This document shows positions 14,379 to 23,410 of a stretch of DNA of 34,375 bases, piece by piece (positions within the stretch are counted from its first letter, which is position 1; each line of letters begins with the position of its first letter). Under the pieces are notes generated by a model. That model did not search any database. It was not told the DNA's origin and saw only the letters and a program-made list of their open reading frames with translations. Made by a program: the position numbers and the translations under genes. The stretch spans positions 1-34,375 of the forward strand of contig SVRJ01000025.1 of NCBI GenBank assembly GCA_015064885.1, given 5' to 3'. The DNA comes from Oscillospiraceae bacterium (lineage in GTDB: Bacteria > Bacillota > Clostridia > Oscillospirales > CAG-272).

Positions 14379-16226
14379 GTGAGAGCGGTTTCCGTTATTA
14401 TTATGATATTTATGCTCTTTTCATTTGTCGCCCCGTTAAAGGTGATATGCTCGGCTGAGGACGGCATATATCCCGACAGTGAATATATAATATCGCTGGC
14501 AAATGATATTATAGAGTGGAAAAGCAAAAGCCTTTCGGATAATGACGATTCTCTTTACAAAAAGCTTTCGCAAAATGCCGGAAGCACCGCATCCGATTGG
14601 TATGCATTTTCTCTCGGTCGATTCGGTTATCTTGAGGATGCCGATCACTATACAGACCACCTTAAGCTCTATACCGAGGAAAAGTATAAGGAAAAAGATA
14701 AGCTTTCGCCGTATCTTTCGACAGAGTGGCACAGAATAGCACTTACGGCACTTTCACTCGGCAACGACGCAAAGTGCTTTGGCAAGGATCCGGAAGGGAA
14801 GGCAATAGACCTTATAAACGACGGTGTATATAACAGAGGACTTACAGCCAACCTCGGTGCGCAGGGAATATCCGGATACGTCTGGGCACTCATTGCCATT
14901 GATTCGGTGAGATATGAGGTGCCCGACGGGGCAACGATCACCCGTGAGGGCATTATAGAGGAGATACTGAAGCGTCAGCTTGCCGACGGTGGCTTTGCAC
15001 TTGCGGGTAAAGTATCAGACCCCGACGTTACCTCAATGGTGATAATTGCACTCTCACCGTATATGCACACGGATAAGGTATACGAATATACGAATACGGC
15101 AAGCAGCGAGAAAAGAAGCTCTACAGTCGGTGCCGTAATAAGCGAGGCTGTGAAAACTCTTTCGATAATGCAGACCGACAGAGGCGAATTCCGAAGCTAC
15201 GGGGTGGAAAATGTAAAAAGCGCGTGCCAGGTTACGGTCGCACTCTGCTCGGTGGGTATAGATATATTCAGCGATGAAAGATTTATAAAGAACGGAGAAG
15301 ATCTGCTTGACGTTATTCTTCGATATAAAAACACCGACGGAGGATTCTTAAATTATATAAAGGACGGTGCGGAGTCGAATTCGATGTCGGGAGAACAGGT
15401 TCTTTATACGCTTAACGCCATTCTGCGTTTTATAAACGGTGACAGAAGGCTGTTCGATCTCCGAGCTGAATTCAGCGAGGAAATGAAGGATAGGATAGCT
15501 CTTGTCAGAAGCGGTATTTCCGCACTTTCCGACACCTCCTCATATGATGCGGTATATTCGCTTGTCGAGAAATACTGTGCGCTTCCAAAGGATGAAAGAG
15601 ACTATATTTATTCTTGCGAAAAGCTTTATGAAAAAGCAAAGAGCATGGGAATAAGTATTGAAGAGATAGATAAGAAAACTGAAGAGATTCCCGATCTTCC
15701 CATAGAGGATAACACGGGCAATGAGGACACTGTTCTTACCGACGAGGATATTTCTTTTATCAAGTATATTTCGAAAAAGCTTCCCGACTCTACAGAGTAT
15801 TATCAGAAGCTTCTGATACTGAAGAGAAAAATAGAAGAGGCACCCGAGCTTGAAGGAAGAGCGGAAATACTCGGCACGGTAAATAACGCGATAGAATACG
15901 TCTGCTCGATCCAAATAAAAATAGATTCTATCAATAAAGGTATAAGAGATATAGCCTATCCTCTCGATGCGGTCAACGAGTCTCATAAGGAGGCCATATA
16001 CGAGCTCATGAAAAAATACGAGTCTCTGTCTCTTTATGATAAGGAAAAAATAGAGGATTATGAGGCTCTGCTCGCGGCATACGCAAAGGCGGATACCGAG
16101 CAGAGGAGCGGAATGGTTCTGTATGTATCGCTGGGTGCTATACTCATTCTTACGCTTTTTGTTGCGTTAAATATACGCAGAAGATATATAAGAAAAAAGA
16201 AGAAGGAAGAGGAATACTGCGAGTAG
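14379..16226 (+). CDS. Exported alpha/alpha-barrel protein (squalene-cyclase/transcobalamin-like) with helical stalk and membrane anchor
   Basis: This 615-residue protein starts at GTG with an AGAGAGG site. A signal peptide ends near residue 26 (VICSA). Residues about 35-355 are helical with the QxxDGGF-type repeats of prenyltransferase/squalene-cyclase alpha/alpha barrels: QLADGGFAL (200-208), MQTDRGEFRS (264-273) and NTDGGFLNY (318-326). No DxDD or DCTAE acid motif of a true terpene cyclase is visible, so enzyme activity is unlikely. Residues about 370-575 hold helical modules such as KEAIYELMKKYESLSLYDKE, like spacer helices of clostridial surface proteins. A transmembrane helix (about 578-600) and a Lys/Arg-rich tail anchor it. 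The same fold forms the N-terminal half of intrinsic factor. It heads an operon with DUF4430 and ECF genes; I infer ligand capture. Confidence 0.87.
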   Translation: MRAVSVIIMIFMLFSFVAPLKVICSAEDGIYPDSEYIISLANDIIEWKSKSLSDNDDSLYKKLSQNAGSTASDWYAFSLGRFGYLEDADHYTDHLKLYTEEKYKEKDKLSPYLSTEWHRIALTALSLGNDAKCFGKDPEGKAIDLINDGVYNRGLTANLGAQGISGYVWALIAIDSVRYEVPDGATITREGIIEEILKRQLADGGFALAGKVSDPDVTSMVIIALSPYMHTDKVYEYTNTASSEKRSSTVGAVISEAVKTLSIMQTDRGEFRSYGVENVKSACQVTVALCSVGIDIFSDERFIKNGEDLLDVILRYKNTDGGFLNYIKDGAESNSMSGEQVLYTLNAILRFINGDRRLFDLRAEFSEEMKDRIALVRSGISALSDTSSYDAVYSLVEKYCALPKDERDYIYSCEKLYEKAKSMGISIEEIDKKTEEIPDLPIEDNTGNEDTVLTDEDISFIKYISKKLPDSTEYYQKLLILKRKIEEAPELEGRAEILGTVNNAIEYVCSIQIKIDSINKGIRDIAYPLDAVNESHKEAIYELMKKYESLSLYDKEKIEDYEALLAAYAKADTEQRSGMVLYVSLGAILILTLFVALNIRRRYIRKKKKEEEYCE

Positions 16227-16287
16227 ATCCTTCCTCATAAGAAATCAATTTAAGAAGGGGAAGCTCCCCCCTCGGGATCAAACTGAA

Positions 16288-16851
16288 ATGAAAAAAGATA
16301 TTTTGATTATTTGTCTCATTCTTTTGCTCGTGATATTCGTTGCAAACGGAACAGAGATACAGTCTGTAGAGGAGTATTATCTCACTCATATAGACGATAT
16401 AAAAGAGGATAGCGAGACTGTTTTTATCAGTATCAGATGTGACAGTGTGCTTTCTCATTACGATATGCTCGATCCTTCGCTTAAGAAGGATGGAGTGCTC
16501 CCCGCGGACGGTATGATACTTCCAAAGAACGAATACGTTCTGCGCGAGGGGGATACGGTTTTCGATATCCTCAGCCGCGTAACGAGACATAACAGAATAC
16601 AGATGGAGTATCAGGGGGCAGACAAGAACGGATTCGGAAGTGTTCACGTCGAAGGGATAAATTATCTGTATTCATTCTCCTGCGGACCGCTCTCGGGGTG
16701 GACGTATACCGTCAACGGAAAAACTGCCGGAGTGGGGTGCTCTCTCTATGAGCTTTCGGACGGTGACGTTATCGAATGGATATACACGTGCGAGCTTGGG
16801 GAGGATATAGCCTCCTCGGAAGGCGAAAGCATTGGAGGTGGCGGATCATGA
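16288..16851 (+). CDS. Exported DUF4430 (transcobalamin-like C-terminal domain) protein
   Basis: This 187-residue protein has an N-terminal hydrophobic segment (4-20) that is a signal peptide or membrane anchor; there is no lipobox cysteine. Residues about 45-170 match DUF4430: IRCDSVLSH, LPADGMILP, LREGDTVFDIL (85-95), LSGWTYTVNG (135-144) and SLYELSDGDVIEWIYT (152-167). This family is the beta domain that closes over cobalamin in animal intrinsic factor and transcobalamin. The C-terminus is a Gly/Ser-rich tail. The ATG has only a weak ribosome site and lies 61 nt after the upstream stop, past a small GGGG/CCCC hairpin. Its stop overlaps the EcfT start (ATGA), tying it to the transporter. 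It probably works with the preceding barrel protein; other small ligands remain possible. Confidence 0.87.
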   Translation: MKKDILIICLILLLVIFVANGTEIQSVEEYYLTHIDDIKEDSETVFISIRCDSVLSHYDMLDPSLKKDGVLPADGMILPKNEYVLREGDTVFDILSRVTRHNRIQMEYQGADKNGFGSVHVEGINYLYSFSCGPLSGWTYTVNGKTAGVGCSLYELSDGDVIEWIYTCELGEDIASSEGESIGGGGS

Positions 16852-17726
16852 ATCTTAAAACAGCTCATCCCTTTACGGCACTTGTGTTTTTTACCCTTGC
16901 GGGTATTCTCTCAATGCTTACAAAAGACCCGATATTTTCGCTTACAGCACTTATTTTTGTAATGCTTTACTCACTTTTGCTGTTCGGGATAAGAGAGTGG
17001 CTTTCGGATATCGCGTTTTATCTTCCATTGTTTTTGATGATATCGGTTATAAACCCGATGTTTTCTCATAACGGAATGACACCGCTATTCTTCCTCAACG
17101 GAAATCCTGTAACGCTTGAGGCGGTTATTTACGGTGTATTTATAGGCGTTTTTGTGATTGCCATACTTTATCTCTGCAAATGCTTTACAGAGATAATGAC
17201 GGGAGACAAGATACTTTTCCTACTTGGAAATATCGCTCCGAAGATAGCTCTTATGATATCAATGATACTTCGCTTCGTTCCGCTTTTTAAGGAAAGATAT
17301 AAAAAAGCGAGCGATGCTCAAAAAGCTCTCGGCGTATATTCCTCGGAAAGCCGTACAGACAGACTCAAATGTGCTGCCGAGGTGTTTTCCGCGGTAATAT
17401 CTCAATCGCTCGAGAGGTCTGTCGAGGTATCCGCTTCAATGAGATCAAGAGGATACGGAGCGGGGAAGAGAAGCAGCTATTCTCTTTTCAGATTCACGCG
17501 TGCCGACGCGCTTCTCACATCCGCTTGCATACTGATTTTTGCACTTATTTTTATCTCATACCTTTTCGGTGTGCTCAGTTTTGATTTTTACCCGAGGATA
17601 TCCGATCTATCGTTCGATCTTCCTCATATTCTGACGTACGGTGCGTATGCCGTATTTATGCTTATTCCCGTCGCACTTGAGATCAAGGAGAATTTAAAAT
17701 GGAAATACTTAATATCAAAAATTTGA
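16848..17726 (+). CDS. ecfT: Energy-coupling factor transporter transmembrane subunit EcfT
   Basis: This 292-residue integral membrane protein links the S component to the two ATPase domains of an ECF vitamin importer. Four to five hydrophobic helices surround the cytoplasmic coupling segment, and the EcfT signature ERSVEVSASMRSRGYGAG (A-R-G type motif) is clear near residue 200. The start is the ATG at 16848, which overlaps the DUF4430 stop by 4 nt and has GGAGG upstream. A longer frame lies inside the neighbour. Its 3' end overlaps the ATPase gene by 28 nt, so translation is coupled. Confidence 0.93.
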   Translation: MNLKTAHPFTALVFFTLAGILSMLTKDPIFSLTALIFVMLYSLLLFGIREWLSDIAFYLPLFLMISVINPMFSHNGMTPLFFLNGNPVTLEAVIYGVFIGVFVIAILYLCKCFTEIMTGDKILFLLGNIAPKIALMISMILRFVPLFKERYKKASDAQKALGVYSSESRTDRLKCAAEVFSAVISQSLERSVEVSASMRSRGYGAGKRSSYSLFRFTRADALLTSACILIFALIFISYLFGVLSFDFYPRISDLSFDLPHILTYGAYAVFMLIPVALEIKENLKWKYLISKI

Positions 17727-19375
17727 GTTTTAAATATCCGTCGTCAGAGGTAAACGCGCTTGACTCTGTGAGCCTTTCTCTTGAGAACGGAAGCTTTAAT
17801 CTTCTGTGCGGAGAATCGGGATGCGGAAAGACTACCCTTCTCAAAATGATAAAAAGAGAGCTTTCTCCTGTCGGAGAAAAGAGCGGCGAGGTGCTTTTTT
17901 TCGGTGAGGATCTCTCCTCCTTGTCTGATGTGAAAAGCGCATGTGAGATCGGATACGTTTCGCAGAATACGGATGATGCGATCGTGACGGATACCGTATG
18001 GCGCGAGCTTGCCTTCGGACTCGAAAATCTCGGGCTTGACAGGGACGAGGCTAAAAGAAGAGTAGCAGAGACTGCAAGCTTTTTTGGGATCGAAAAGCTT
18101 CTCCAAAAGAAGATATGCGAGCTTTCGGGCGGTCAGAAGCAGATGATACTGCTTGCCTCGGTCATGCTTATGCACCCGAAACTGCTCATTCTTGACGAGC
18201 CGACGTCAAAGCTTGACCCTATCGCCGCTTCCGATTTTATTGCGGCAATAAGAAAGCTCAATTCCGAGCTCGGTATTACTGTTATAATAGCCGAGCACAG
18301 AATAGAGGAGCTTGTCTCTATGGCAGACAGAGTAATATACATGGAGGACGGAAGGATCCCGTTTGTCTGCCGTCCGCGTGAGCTTGCGGAAAAACTTTCA
18401 AGGACCGAAAAGGGATACGTTATGAGCGGTGCACTCCCGGGTGCGGTAAGACTTTTTATATCACTCGAAAAAAAAGGAGATTCACCGCTTACCGTCAACG
18501 AAGGACGTATATTCGTGTCCGAAACGTATAAAAACAGTATAAGGCAAAACGAGATCCCTTCTTATACTCATTCGGATACCGAGAGTATAAGGCTTGAGGA
18601 GGTGTCCTTCAGATACTCGAAGAATTCCGAGGACGTACTCTCATGTACCGATCTTACTGTGTATAAAGGAGAAAGATTTTTTATTCTCGGTGGAAACGGC
18701 GTCGGAAAGACTACTCTGCTTTCGGTGATATCCGGACTTCGCAGACCGTATAGAGGAAAGGTTTTTGTTGAGGGTAAGAGACTTTCGGAATACAAGAGCA
18801 ACAGCCTTTACAGAGGGGTGCTCGCCTCACTCCCTCAGGATCCGTATACGTTATTCCTCAAAAGCAGTGTAAAGGAAGATCTTTGTGCCCTGCTTTCGGC
18901 ATTCGGAATCAAGGGAGACGAGGCTGAACGCAGAATAAACGCGGTATGCGCAAAAATGAAAACAGAGCATCTTCTCTCGCGTCATCCGTTTGACCTGAGC
19001 GGAGGAGAAATACAAAAGTGCGCTCTCGCAAAAGTACTTTTGACAGAACCGAAGGTAATACTTCTCGATGAACCAACAAAGGGATACGACGCAAATTCCA
19101 AGGCGGTCTTTGCCGAGATATTGAGAGAGCTTAAGAATGACGGTATCACTACAGTGACCGTGTCTCACGATATAGAATTTGCCGCAGAGAATGCGGACAG
19201 ATGCGCAATGCTTTTCGGAGGAGAAATAATATCTCCCGATATACCCGAGGTGTTCTTTTCGGAAAACTATTTTTACACCACCTCCGCCAACCGCATGGCT
19301 CGTGGAAGCTACGACGGTGTGGTTACGGTAGATGCCTTGGCAAGGATGTGTAATATAAACGGAGAAAAGGAATGA
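17699..19375 (+). CDS. ecfA: ECF transporter ATPase, fused EcfA-EcfA' (two ABC domains)
   Basis: This 558-residue cytoplasmic protein has two ABC nucleotide-binding domains in one chain, as in some Gram-positive ECF systems. The first has Walker A GESGCGKTT (38-46), signature LSGGQKQ and Walker B LLILDEPTSKLDP. The second has GGNGVGKTT (about 331-339), LSGGEIQKCALAK and VILLDEPTKGYD. Both sites look intact. AAGGAG precedes the ATG. The last codons overlap the S-component start (ATGA). The fused pair, dedicated EcfT and neighbouring S component suggest a self-contained group I type ECF importer, not a shared energising module. Confidence 0.93.
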   Translation: MEILNIKNLSFKYPSSEVNALDSVSLSLENGSFNLLCGESGCGKTTLLKMIKRELSPVGEKSGEVLFFGEDLSSLSDVKSACEIGYVSQNTDDAIVTDTVWRELAFGLENLGLDRDEAKRRVAETASFFGIEKLLQKKICELSGGQKQMILLASVMLMHPKLLILDEPTSKLDPIAASDFIAAIRKLNSELGITVIIAEHRIEELVSMADRVIYMEDGRIPFVCRPRELAEKLSRTEKGYVMSGALPGAVRLFISLEKKGDSPLTVNEGRIFVSETYKNSIRQNEIPSYTHSDTESIRLEEVSFRYSKNSEDVLSCTDLTVYKGERFFILGGNGVGKTTLLSVISGLRRPYRGKVFVEGKRLSEYKSNSLYRGVLASLPQDPYTLFLKSSVKEDLCALLSAFGIKGDEAERRINAVCAKMKTEHLLSRHPFDLSGGEIQKCALAKVLLTEPKVILLDEPTKGYDANSKAVFAEILRELKNDGITTVTVSHDIEFAAENADRCAMLFGGEIISPDIPEVFFSENYFYTTSANRMARGSYDGVVTVDALARMCNINGEKE

Positions 19376-20058
19376 ATATAAAGAAGATATTATCCTACTG
19401 CATGCTTCTCGTGCTTATACCCGCAGTAATAGTTATAGCCTTTGTTGCTTTCGGAGCGTCATCCTTCGTTCCCGTGAGCATAGCGGTGGCTCTTATATCG
19501 GTATGCGCTTTTATCGTGCGCTTCGAGAGAGAAAAAAGTGATATAAGAGTAGTCGTTATAATAACGGTGATGGTTGCAATGGCTATCCTCGGAAGAGTCG
19601 TTTTTTCTCCCTTCCCGGGCATAAAACCGGTCAGTGCTATTATCATACTTTGTGCCGTGTATATGGGAAGTGAGGCGGGTTTCCTCACGGGTGCGCTTAC
19701 GGCTGCAGTGTCGAATTTCTATTTCGGGCACGGACCGTGGACGGTGCTCCAGATGTTTGTATGGGGACTTATAGGCTTTATAGCCGGTGCTCTTTCAAAG
19801 CCGCTGTCTAAAAGCAGAGTGCTCCTTTGCGTTTACGGATTTGTCTCGGGAGCCGTCTTTTCTCTCTTCATGGACGTATGGACTGTCTTGTGGATGAGCG
19901 GGGATGCGGCGTACGAGGGATACGGAAAAACAGTTATGTACGCCTTCGGATTTACTGCACTCTACTCGGTATCAAATGCGGTGTTCCTACTTCTCCTTAA
20001 CAAGCCCGTGGGCGGAACGCTTAAAAGACTTAAAATAAAGTACGGGATAGAGATATAA
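19372..20058 (+). CDS. ECF transporter S component, CbrT-like (cobalamin type suspected)
   Basis: This 228-residue membrane protein with about six hydrophobic helices is the substrate-binding subunit of the ECF importer. The stretch AILGRVVFSPFPGIKPVSAI, then GFLTGALTAAVSNFYFGHGP and WTVLQMFVWGLIGFIAGAL, matches my memory of S components of the CbrT type, for which cobalamin or its precursors are the known substrates. The start overlaps the ATPase stop by 4 nt, and GGAGAAAAGGA lies before it. The linked DUF4430 and alpha-barrel proteins support the same ligand. The assignment is by resemblance and context only. Confidence 0.82.
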   Translation: MNIKKILSYCMLLVLIPAVIVIAFVAFGASSFVPVSIAVALISVCAFIVRFEREKSDIRVVVIITVMVAMAILGRVVFSPFPGIKPVSAIIILCAVYMGSEAGFLTGALTAAVSNFYFGHGPWTVLQMFVWGLIGFIAGALSKPLSKSRVLLCVYGFVSGAVFSLFMDVWTVLWMSGDAAYEGYGKTVMYAFGFTALYSVSNAVFLLLLNKPVGGTLKRLKIKYGIEI

Positions 20059-20070
20059 TAATTTCGGTAG

Positions 20071-22146
20071 TTACGTAAACAGCTTGAACAATGCATTGGC
20101 GGTAATACATAAGAATATTCCGAGAAGAGACGGTAAGAGAGCGGAGAGAAGCGTGTATTTTATGCTTCCGCTCTCTTTTTTTATTGTAAAAAGTGTAGTA
20201 GAGCACGGAGAATGGAAAAGCATCAGTATCATAAACGAAACCGCGGTAGCCGTGCTCCAGCCGTTTGATACGAGTAATTCACGCAAGGATGACAGATCAG
20301 ACGCTTCGGTGAGATATCCGGACTGCGTGTATGCCATGAGCATTATAGGTATTACCGTCTCGTTTGCACAGATCCCGAGCATAAATGAAATAAGTATTAT
20401 TCCGTCAAGTCCCATCACAGATGCAATAGGGTCAAGTAAAGACGCTATGAATGAGAGAAGACTTCCGCTTTTTGTTTGGATATTTGCGAGTATATATATA
20501 ATAATACCGAACGGTGCCGCTACCGTTACCGCGCGTCCGAGAACGAACAGAGTGCGGTCGATAAACGAGCGTAAAAGGATCTCTCCTGCTTTCGGTGCGC
20601 GGAATGGAGGCATTTCAAGAACGAATGAGGAGGGAAGCCCCGAAAGAAGCGTGCGCGAGAGCAGCTTTGTAAATATAAGAGTCGCCGCTACCGAGGCGGA
20701 GATCATAAAAGCGATAATCAGTGCGGAGAACGTAAAGGAAGTAAGACTGCTTGCACCAAAAACGAAAAACAGGGAAATTACTGTAGTGAGAGCGGGGATC
20801 TTTCCGTTGCAGGGTATAAAGCTATTGGTTATAATAGCGAGCATTTTTTCTCTCGGTGAATCTATTATTCTGCATCCGACTACGCCTGCCGCATTGCAAC
20901 CGAGTCCCATACACATTGTGAGCGATTGCTTTCCGCATGCGTCACATCGCATAAACGGTTTATCAAGATTGTATGCTATCCTCGGCAAAAGCCCTACGTC
21001 CTCGAAAAACGTGAAGAGAGGGAAGAATATAGCCATAGGGGGAAGCATGACCGATACGACCCATGCGAGCATTCGATACAGTCCGTAAACCGCAACATCG
21101 CATATATATATCGGAAGTTTTATTTTAGTAAGTGCCTCAAAAAGCGGAGCTTCAAAAGAAAACAAAATATCCGAAAGATATCCGGATACCATATTTGCAC
21201 CTGCCACCGTCAGCCATAGAATAAAAAGCAGAAGCAGTATCATTATCGGAAATGCCGTCCACCTTCCGGTAAGGATAGCGTCGATGCGGGCATTTTTATT
21301 TGCTTTTTTGTTTTCTTTTACGGTTACCGCTGCAGTATATATTTCTTTCGCTTTCTCAGAAAGCCTCTGTGAACAGATATCGCATATTTTTTCTTTGCCG
21401 TATCCGTTATCCGAAAGTCTTTTTGCCGCATCTTTTGAGAGAGCTTTCGCATTTTTAAATGCGGAGAAGCGCTCAAGAGCCTCAATAATTCCATACTCTC
21501 CCGAAATGAGAGACAGGGCGATATATCTGTGCGCACGGCGTATACCTTTTTGCTTTTTCAGAATATCCGCCGTAAGGCGCAGCTCCTCTTCGATCGGGTC
21601 TTCGTATCCGAATACGTAAAGGTTTTTCATGCATATTGGATCGCTTAAAGCATTAAGAAGCTTTTTTGCCGAGCTTTTTTTCTTTGCGTTCGTTTCGATA
21701 ACGGGAAGCGACAGAAGAGACGAAAGTGCATCGCTATCTATTGTTATCCCCGAGCGTTTTCCCTCCTCGCAGAGATTGAGACAAACCGTGATATTATCAG
21801 TTATCTGCATAAGCTCAAGCAGTAGTAAAAGATTTCTTTCGAGTCTGGCACAGTCGCATACGGCGATCACCGAGTCATACTCTTCAAAAAGAAGGAAATC
21901 ACGCGTGCACGCCTCCTCCTCCGAATGCGGAGTCAGTGAATAGACACCCGGAAGATCGTAAAAGATGTAGACCGTATCACCCTCTTTGACGCTTCCGCTC
22001 GCCACCCCGACCGTTTTCCCGGACCAGTTTCCCGTGTGTTGATTAAGTCCGGTGAGCGAATTGAAAAGAGTGCTTTTGCCTACGTTGGGATTCCCGACGA
22101 GGGCTATTTTTTTTATATTTTTGTTTTTGATCTTTTTACTGCGCAT
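20071..22146 (-). CDS. feoB: Ferrous iron transport protein B
   Basis: This 691-residue Fe(II) importer has an N-terminal G domain and a polytopic membrane part. G1 is GNPNVGKS (18-25), the G2 segment is GNWSGKTV, and G3 is DLPG (64-67). The G4 position, normally NxxD, reads NLCE (124-127), an Asp-to-Glu change at the guanine-specifying residue. The membrane part has two Gate-type halves with CMGLGCNAAGVVGCRI and SFIPCNGKIPAL, as in clostridial FeoB variants. GGAGG is 5 nt before the ATG. No feoA or feoC is adjacent, and no clear Fur box was recognised. It converges with the ECF operon across 12 nt without an evident terminator. Confidence 0.93.
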   Translation of the reverse strand: MRSKKIKNKNIKKIALVGNPNVGKSTLFNSLTGLNQHTGNWSGKTVGVASGSVKEGDTVYIFYDLPGVYSLTPHSEEEACTRDFLLFEEYDSVIAVCDCARLERNLLLLLELMQITDNITVCLNLCEEGKRSGITIDSDALSSLLSLPVIETNAKKKSSAKKLLNALSDPICMKNLYVFGYEDPIEEELRLTADILKKQKGIRRAHRYIALSLISGEYGIIEALERFSAFKNAKALSKDAAKRLSDNGYGKEKICDICSQRLSEKAKEIYTAAVTVKENKKANKNARIDAILTGRWTAFPIMILLLLFILWLTVAGANMVSGYLSDILFSFEAPLFEALTKIKLPIYICDVAVYGLYRMLAWVVSVMLPPMAIFFPLFTFFEDVGLLPRIAYNLDKPFMRCDACGKQSLTMCMGLGCNAAGVVGCRIIDSPREKMLAIITNSFIPCNGKIPALTTVISLFFVFGASSLTSFTFSALIIAFMISASVAATLIFTKLLSRTLLSGLPSSFVLEMPPFRAPKAGEILLRSFIDRTLFVLGRAVTVAAPFGIIIYILANIQTKSGSLLSFIASLLDPIASVMGLDGIILISFMLGICANETVIPIMLMAYTQSGYLTEASDLSSLRELLVSNGWSTATAVSFMILMLFHSPCSTTLFTIKKESGSIKYTLLSALLPSLLGIFLCITANALFKLFT

Positions 22147-22251
22147 AAAAGCCTCCGCTTGCTTTTTTATAATATTCTATTCGCTAAGCTTGATTTTGCC
22201 ACAAAGCGAAGTATAAAAACAAATTTTGATCTGCTGTTGTAATAATTGAGT

Positions 22252-22264
22252 TGATTGCGAATCA
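22252..22264. promoter_or_regulatory. Palindrome in the feoB-mglB divergent region, possible operator
   Basis: TGATT-GCG-AATCA is a perfect 5-bp inverted repeat with a 3-nt centre, 39 nt before the mglB ATG and 106 nt from the feoB start. No strong consensus promoter is evident here, in contrast to the other operons of this window, which would suit a regulated promoter. Confidence 0.3.
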
Positions 22265-22302
22265 TAATAATAAAAAAACAAACGAAAGGAATGTCATAAG
22301 AC

Positions 22303-23397
22303 ATGAAAAAAAGAATAAAAAAACATTCGAGATATACTGCGGTCGTTCTACTGATACTGATGCTGTTTGCATTCTCACTTAAATCCTGCAACAGAAGAGT
22401 TGATAATGCAAGCGTCCACGTTTTTTATTACACCTACAGTGATACCTATATATCAAGTGTGCGATCCGCACTCGGAAAAAAGCTTGCTGAGTCGGGTATA
22501 ACCTATCAGGATTACGATGGAAACGGCAGCCAGACCACACAGACCGAGCAGATACAGACCGCAATAACCAAGGGGGCTAAGGTCATAGTGGTAAATATCG
22601 TGAATACGGGCTCTGACGACGCGGCGAACGAGATAATATCGCTTGCGAAAAACGCGGGCATCCCGGTAATATTCTTTAACAGAGAGGTTTCAAACGCGGT
22701 CATTTCAAGCTATGACAAATGCGCCTTTGTAGGAACACGCGCCGAGGAGGCGGGAATACTTCAGGGGGAGATGATAGGCGAATATCTGCTCTCAAACTAT
22801 GACAAAGTAGATCTTAATAAGGACGGAAAAATATCCTATATTCTTTTTAAAGGAGAAGAGGGTAACAACGAAGCGATATACAGAACCAAGTACAGTGTGG
22901 AGGAGGCGGATAAGCTCCTCGAAAAAAACGGTAAGCCCAAGCTCGAGTTTTATGACAGCGGAAACCCGAATAAATATCTTGTGGACAGAAACGGCCAGTG
23001 GTCTGCCTCAAGCGCAAATGAGTATATGACTACCGCGCTTACCTCATACAGCGTGGATCACGGAAATATGATAGAGCTTGTTATATGCAATAACGATGGA
23101 ATGGCGGAGGGAGCGATCTCGGCATTGAATGCGGCAGGCTTCAATCTCGGAGGCACGGGAGTCGGAATTCCTGTTTTCGGGGTTGATGCCACCGATGCGG
23201 CAAAGGATCTTATATCCAAGGGAAGAATGACGGGAACGATAAAGCAGGACGCAGAAGGAATGGCGGACGCAATACTGAAGCTTACCGTAAACGCGCAGAA
23301 GGATCCTTCGGATCTGCTTTCCGGCATGGACGGATATACGGTTGACAGTGAAGCGGCTAAAATAAGAATAGCATACGCAAAATACCTCGGCCGGTGA
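22303..23397 (+). CDS. mglB: Galactose/glucose-type ABC transporter substrate-binding lipoprotein
   Basis: This 364-residue member of the periplasmic-binding-protein-like family of sugar binders has a hydrophobic signal ending in lipobox LKSC with Cys29, so it should be lipid-anchored outside the membrane. The body has [54 protein letters not shown] and FGVDATDAA, as in galactose/glucose-binding MglB. It delivers sugar to the permease encoded by the next two genes. AAAGGA lies 12 nt before the ATG. The exact sugar is inferred. Confidence 0.9.
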   Translation: MKKRIKKHSRYTAVVLLILMLFAFSLKSCNRRVDNASVHVFYYTYSDTYISSVRSALGKKLAESGITYQDYDGNGSQTTQTEQIQTAITKGAKVIVVNIVNTGSDDAANEIISLAKNAGIPVIFFNREVSNAVISSYDKCAFVGTRAEEAGILQGEMIGEYLLSNYDKVDLNKDGKISYILFKGEEGNNEAIYRTKYSVEEADKLLEKNGKPKLEFYDSGNPNKYLVDRNGQWSASSANEYMTTALTSYSVDHGNMIELVICNNDGMAEGAISALNAAGFNLGGTGVGIPVFGVDATDAAKDLISKGRMTGTIKQDAEGMADAILKLTVNAQKDPSDLLSGMDGYTVDSEAAKIRIAYAKYLGR

Positions 23398-23410
23398 TTT
23401 GGAGGAAATG

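Noticed and set aside
14379..16226. True terpene cyclase or squalene-hopene cyclase
   Set aside because: The protein is exported and membrane-anchored, the DGGF repeats are few, and no DxDD motif is visible.
20084..21088. 334-codon plus-strand open frame opposite feoB
   Set aside because: It is antisense to conserved FeoB membrane segments; no ribosome site or family match.
22291..22299. ATG TCA TAA mini-frame in front of mglB as a leader peptide
   Set aside because: It has only two codons and directly abuts the ribosome site, so it is probably chance.
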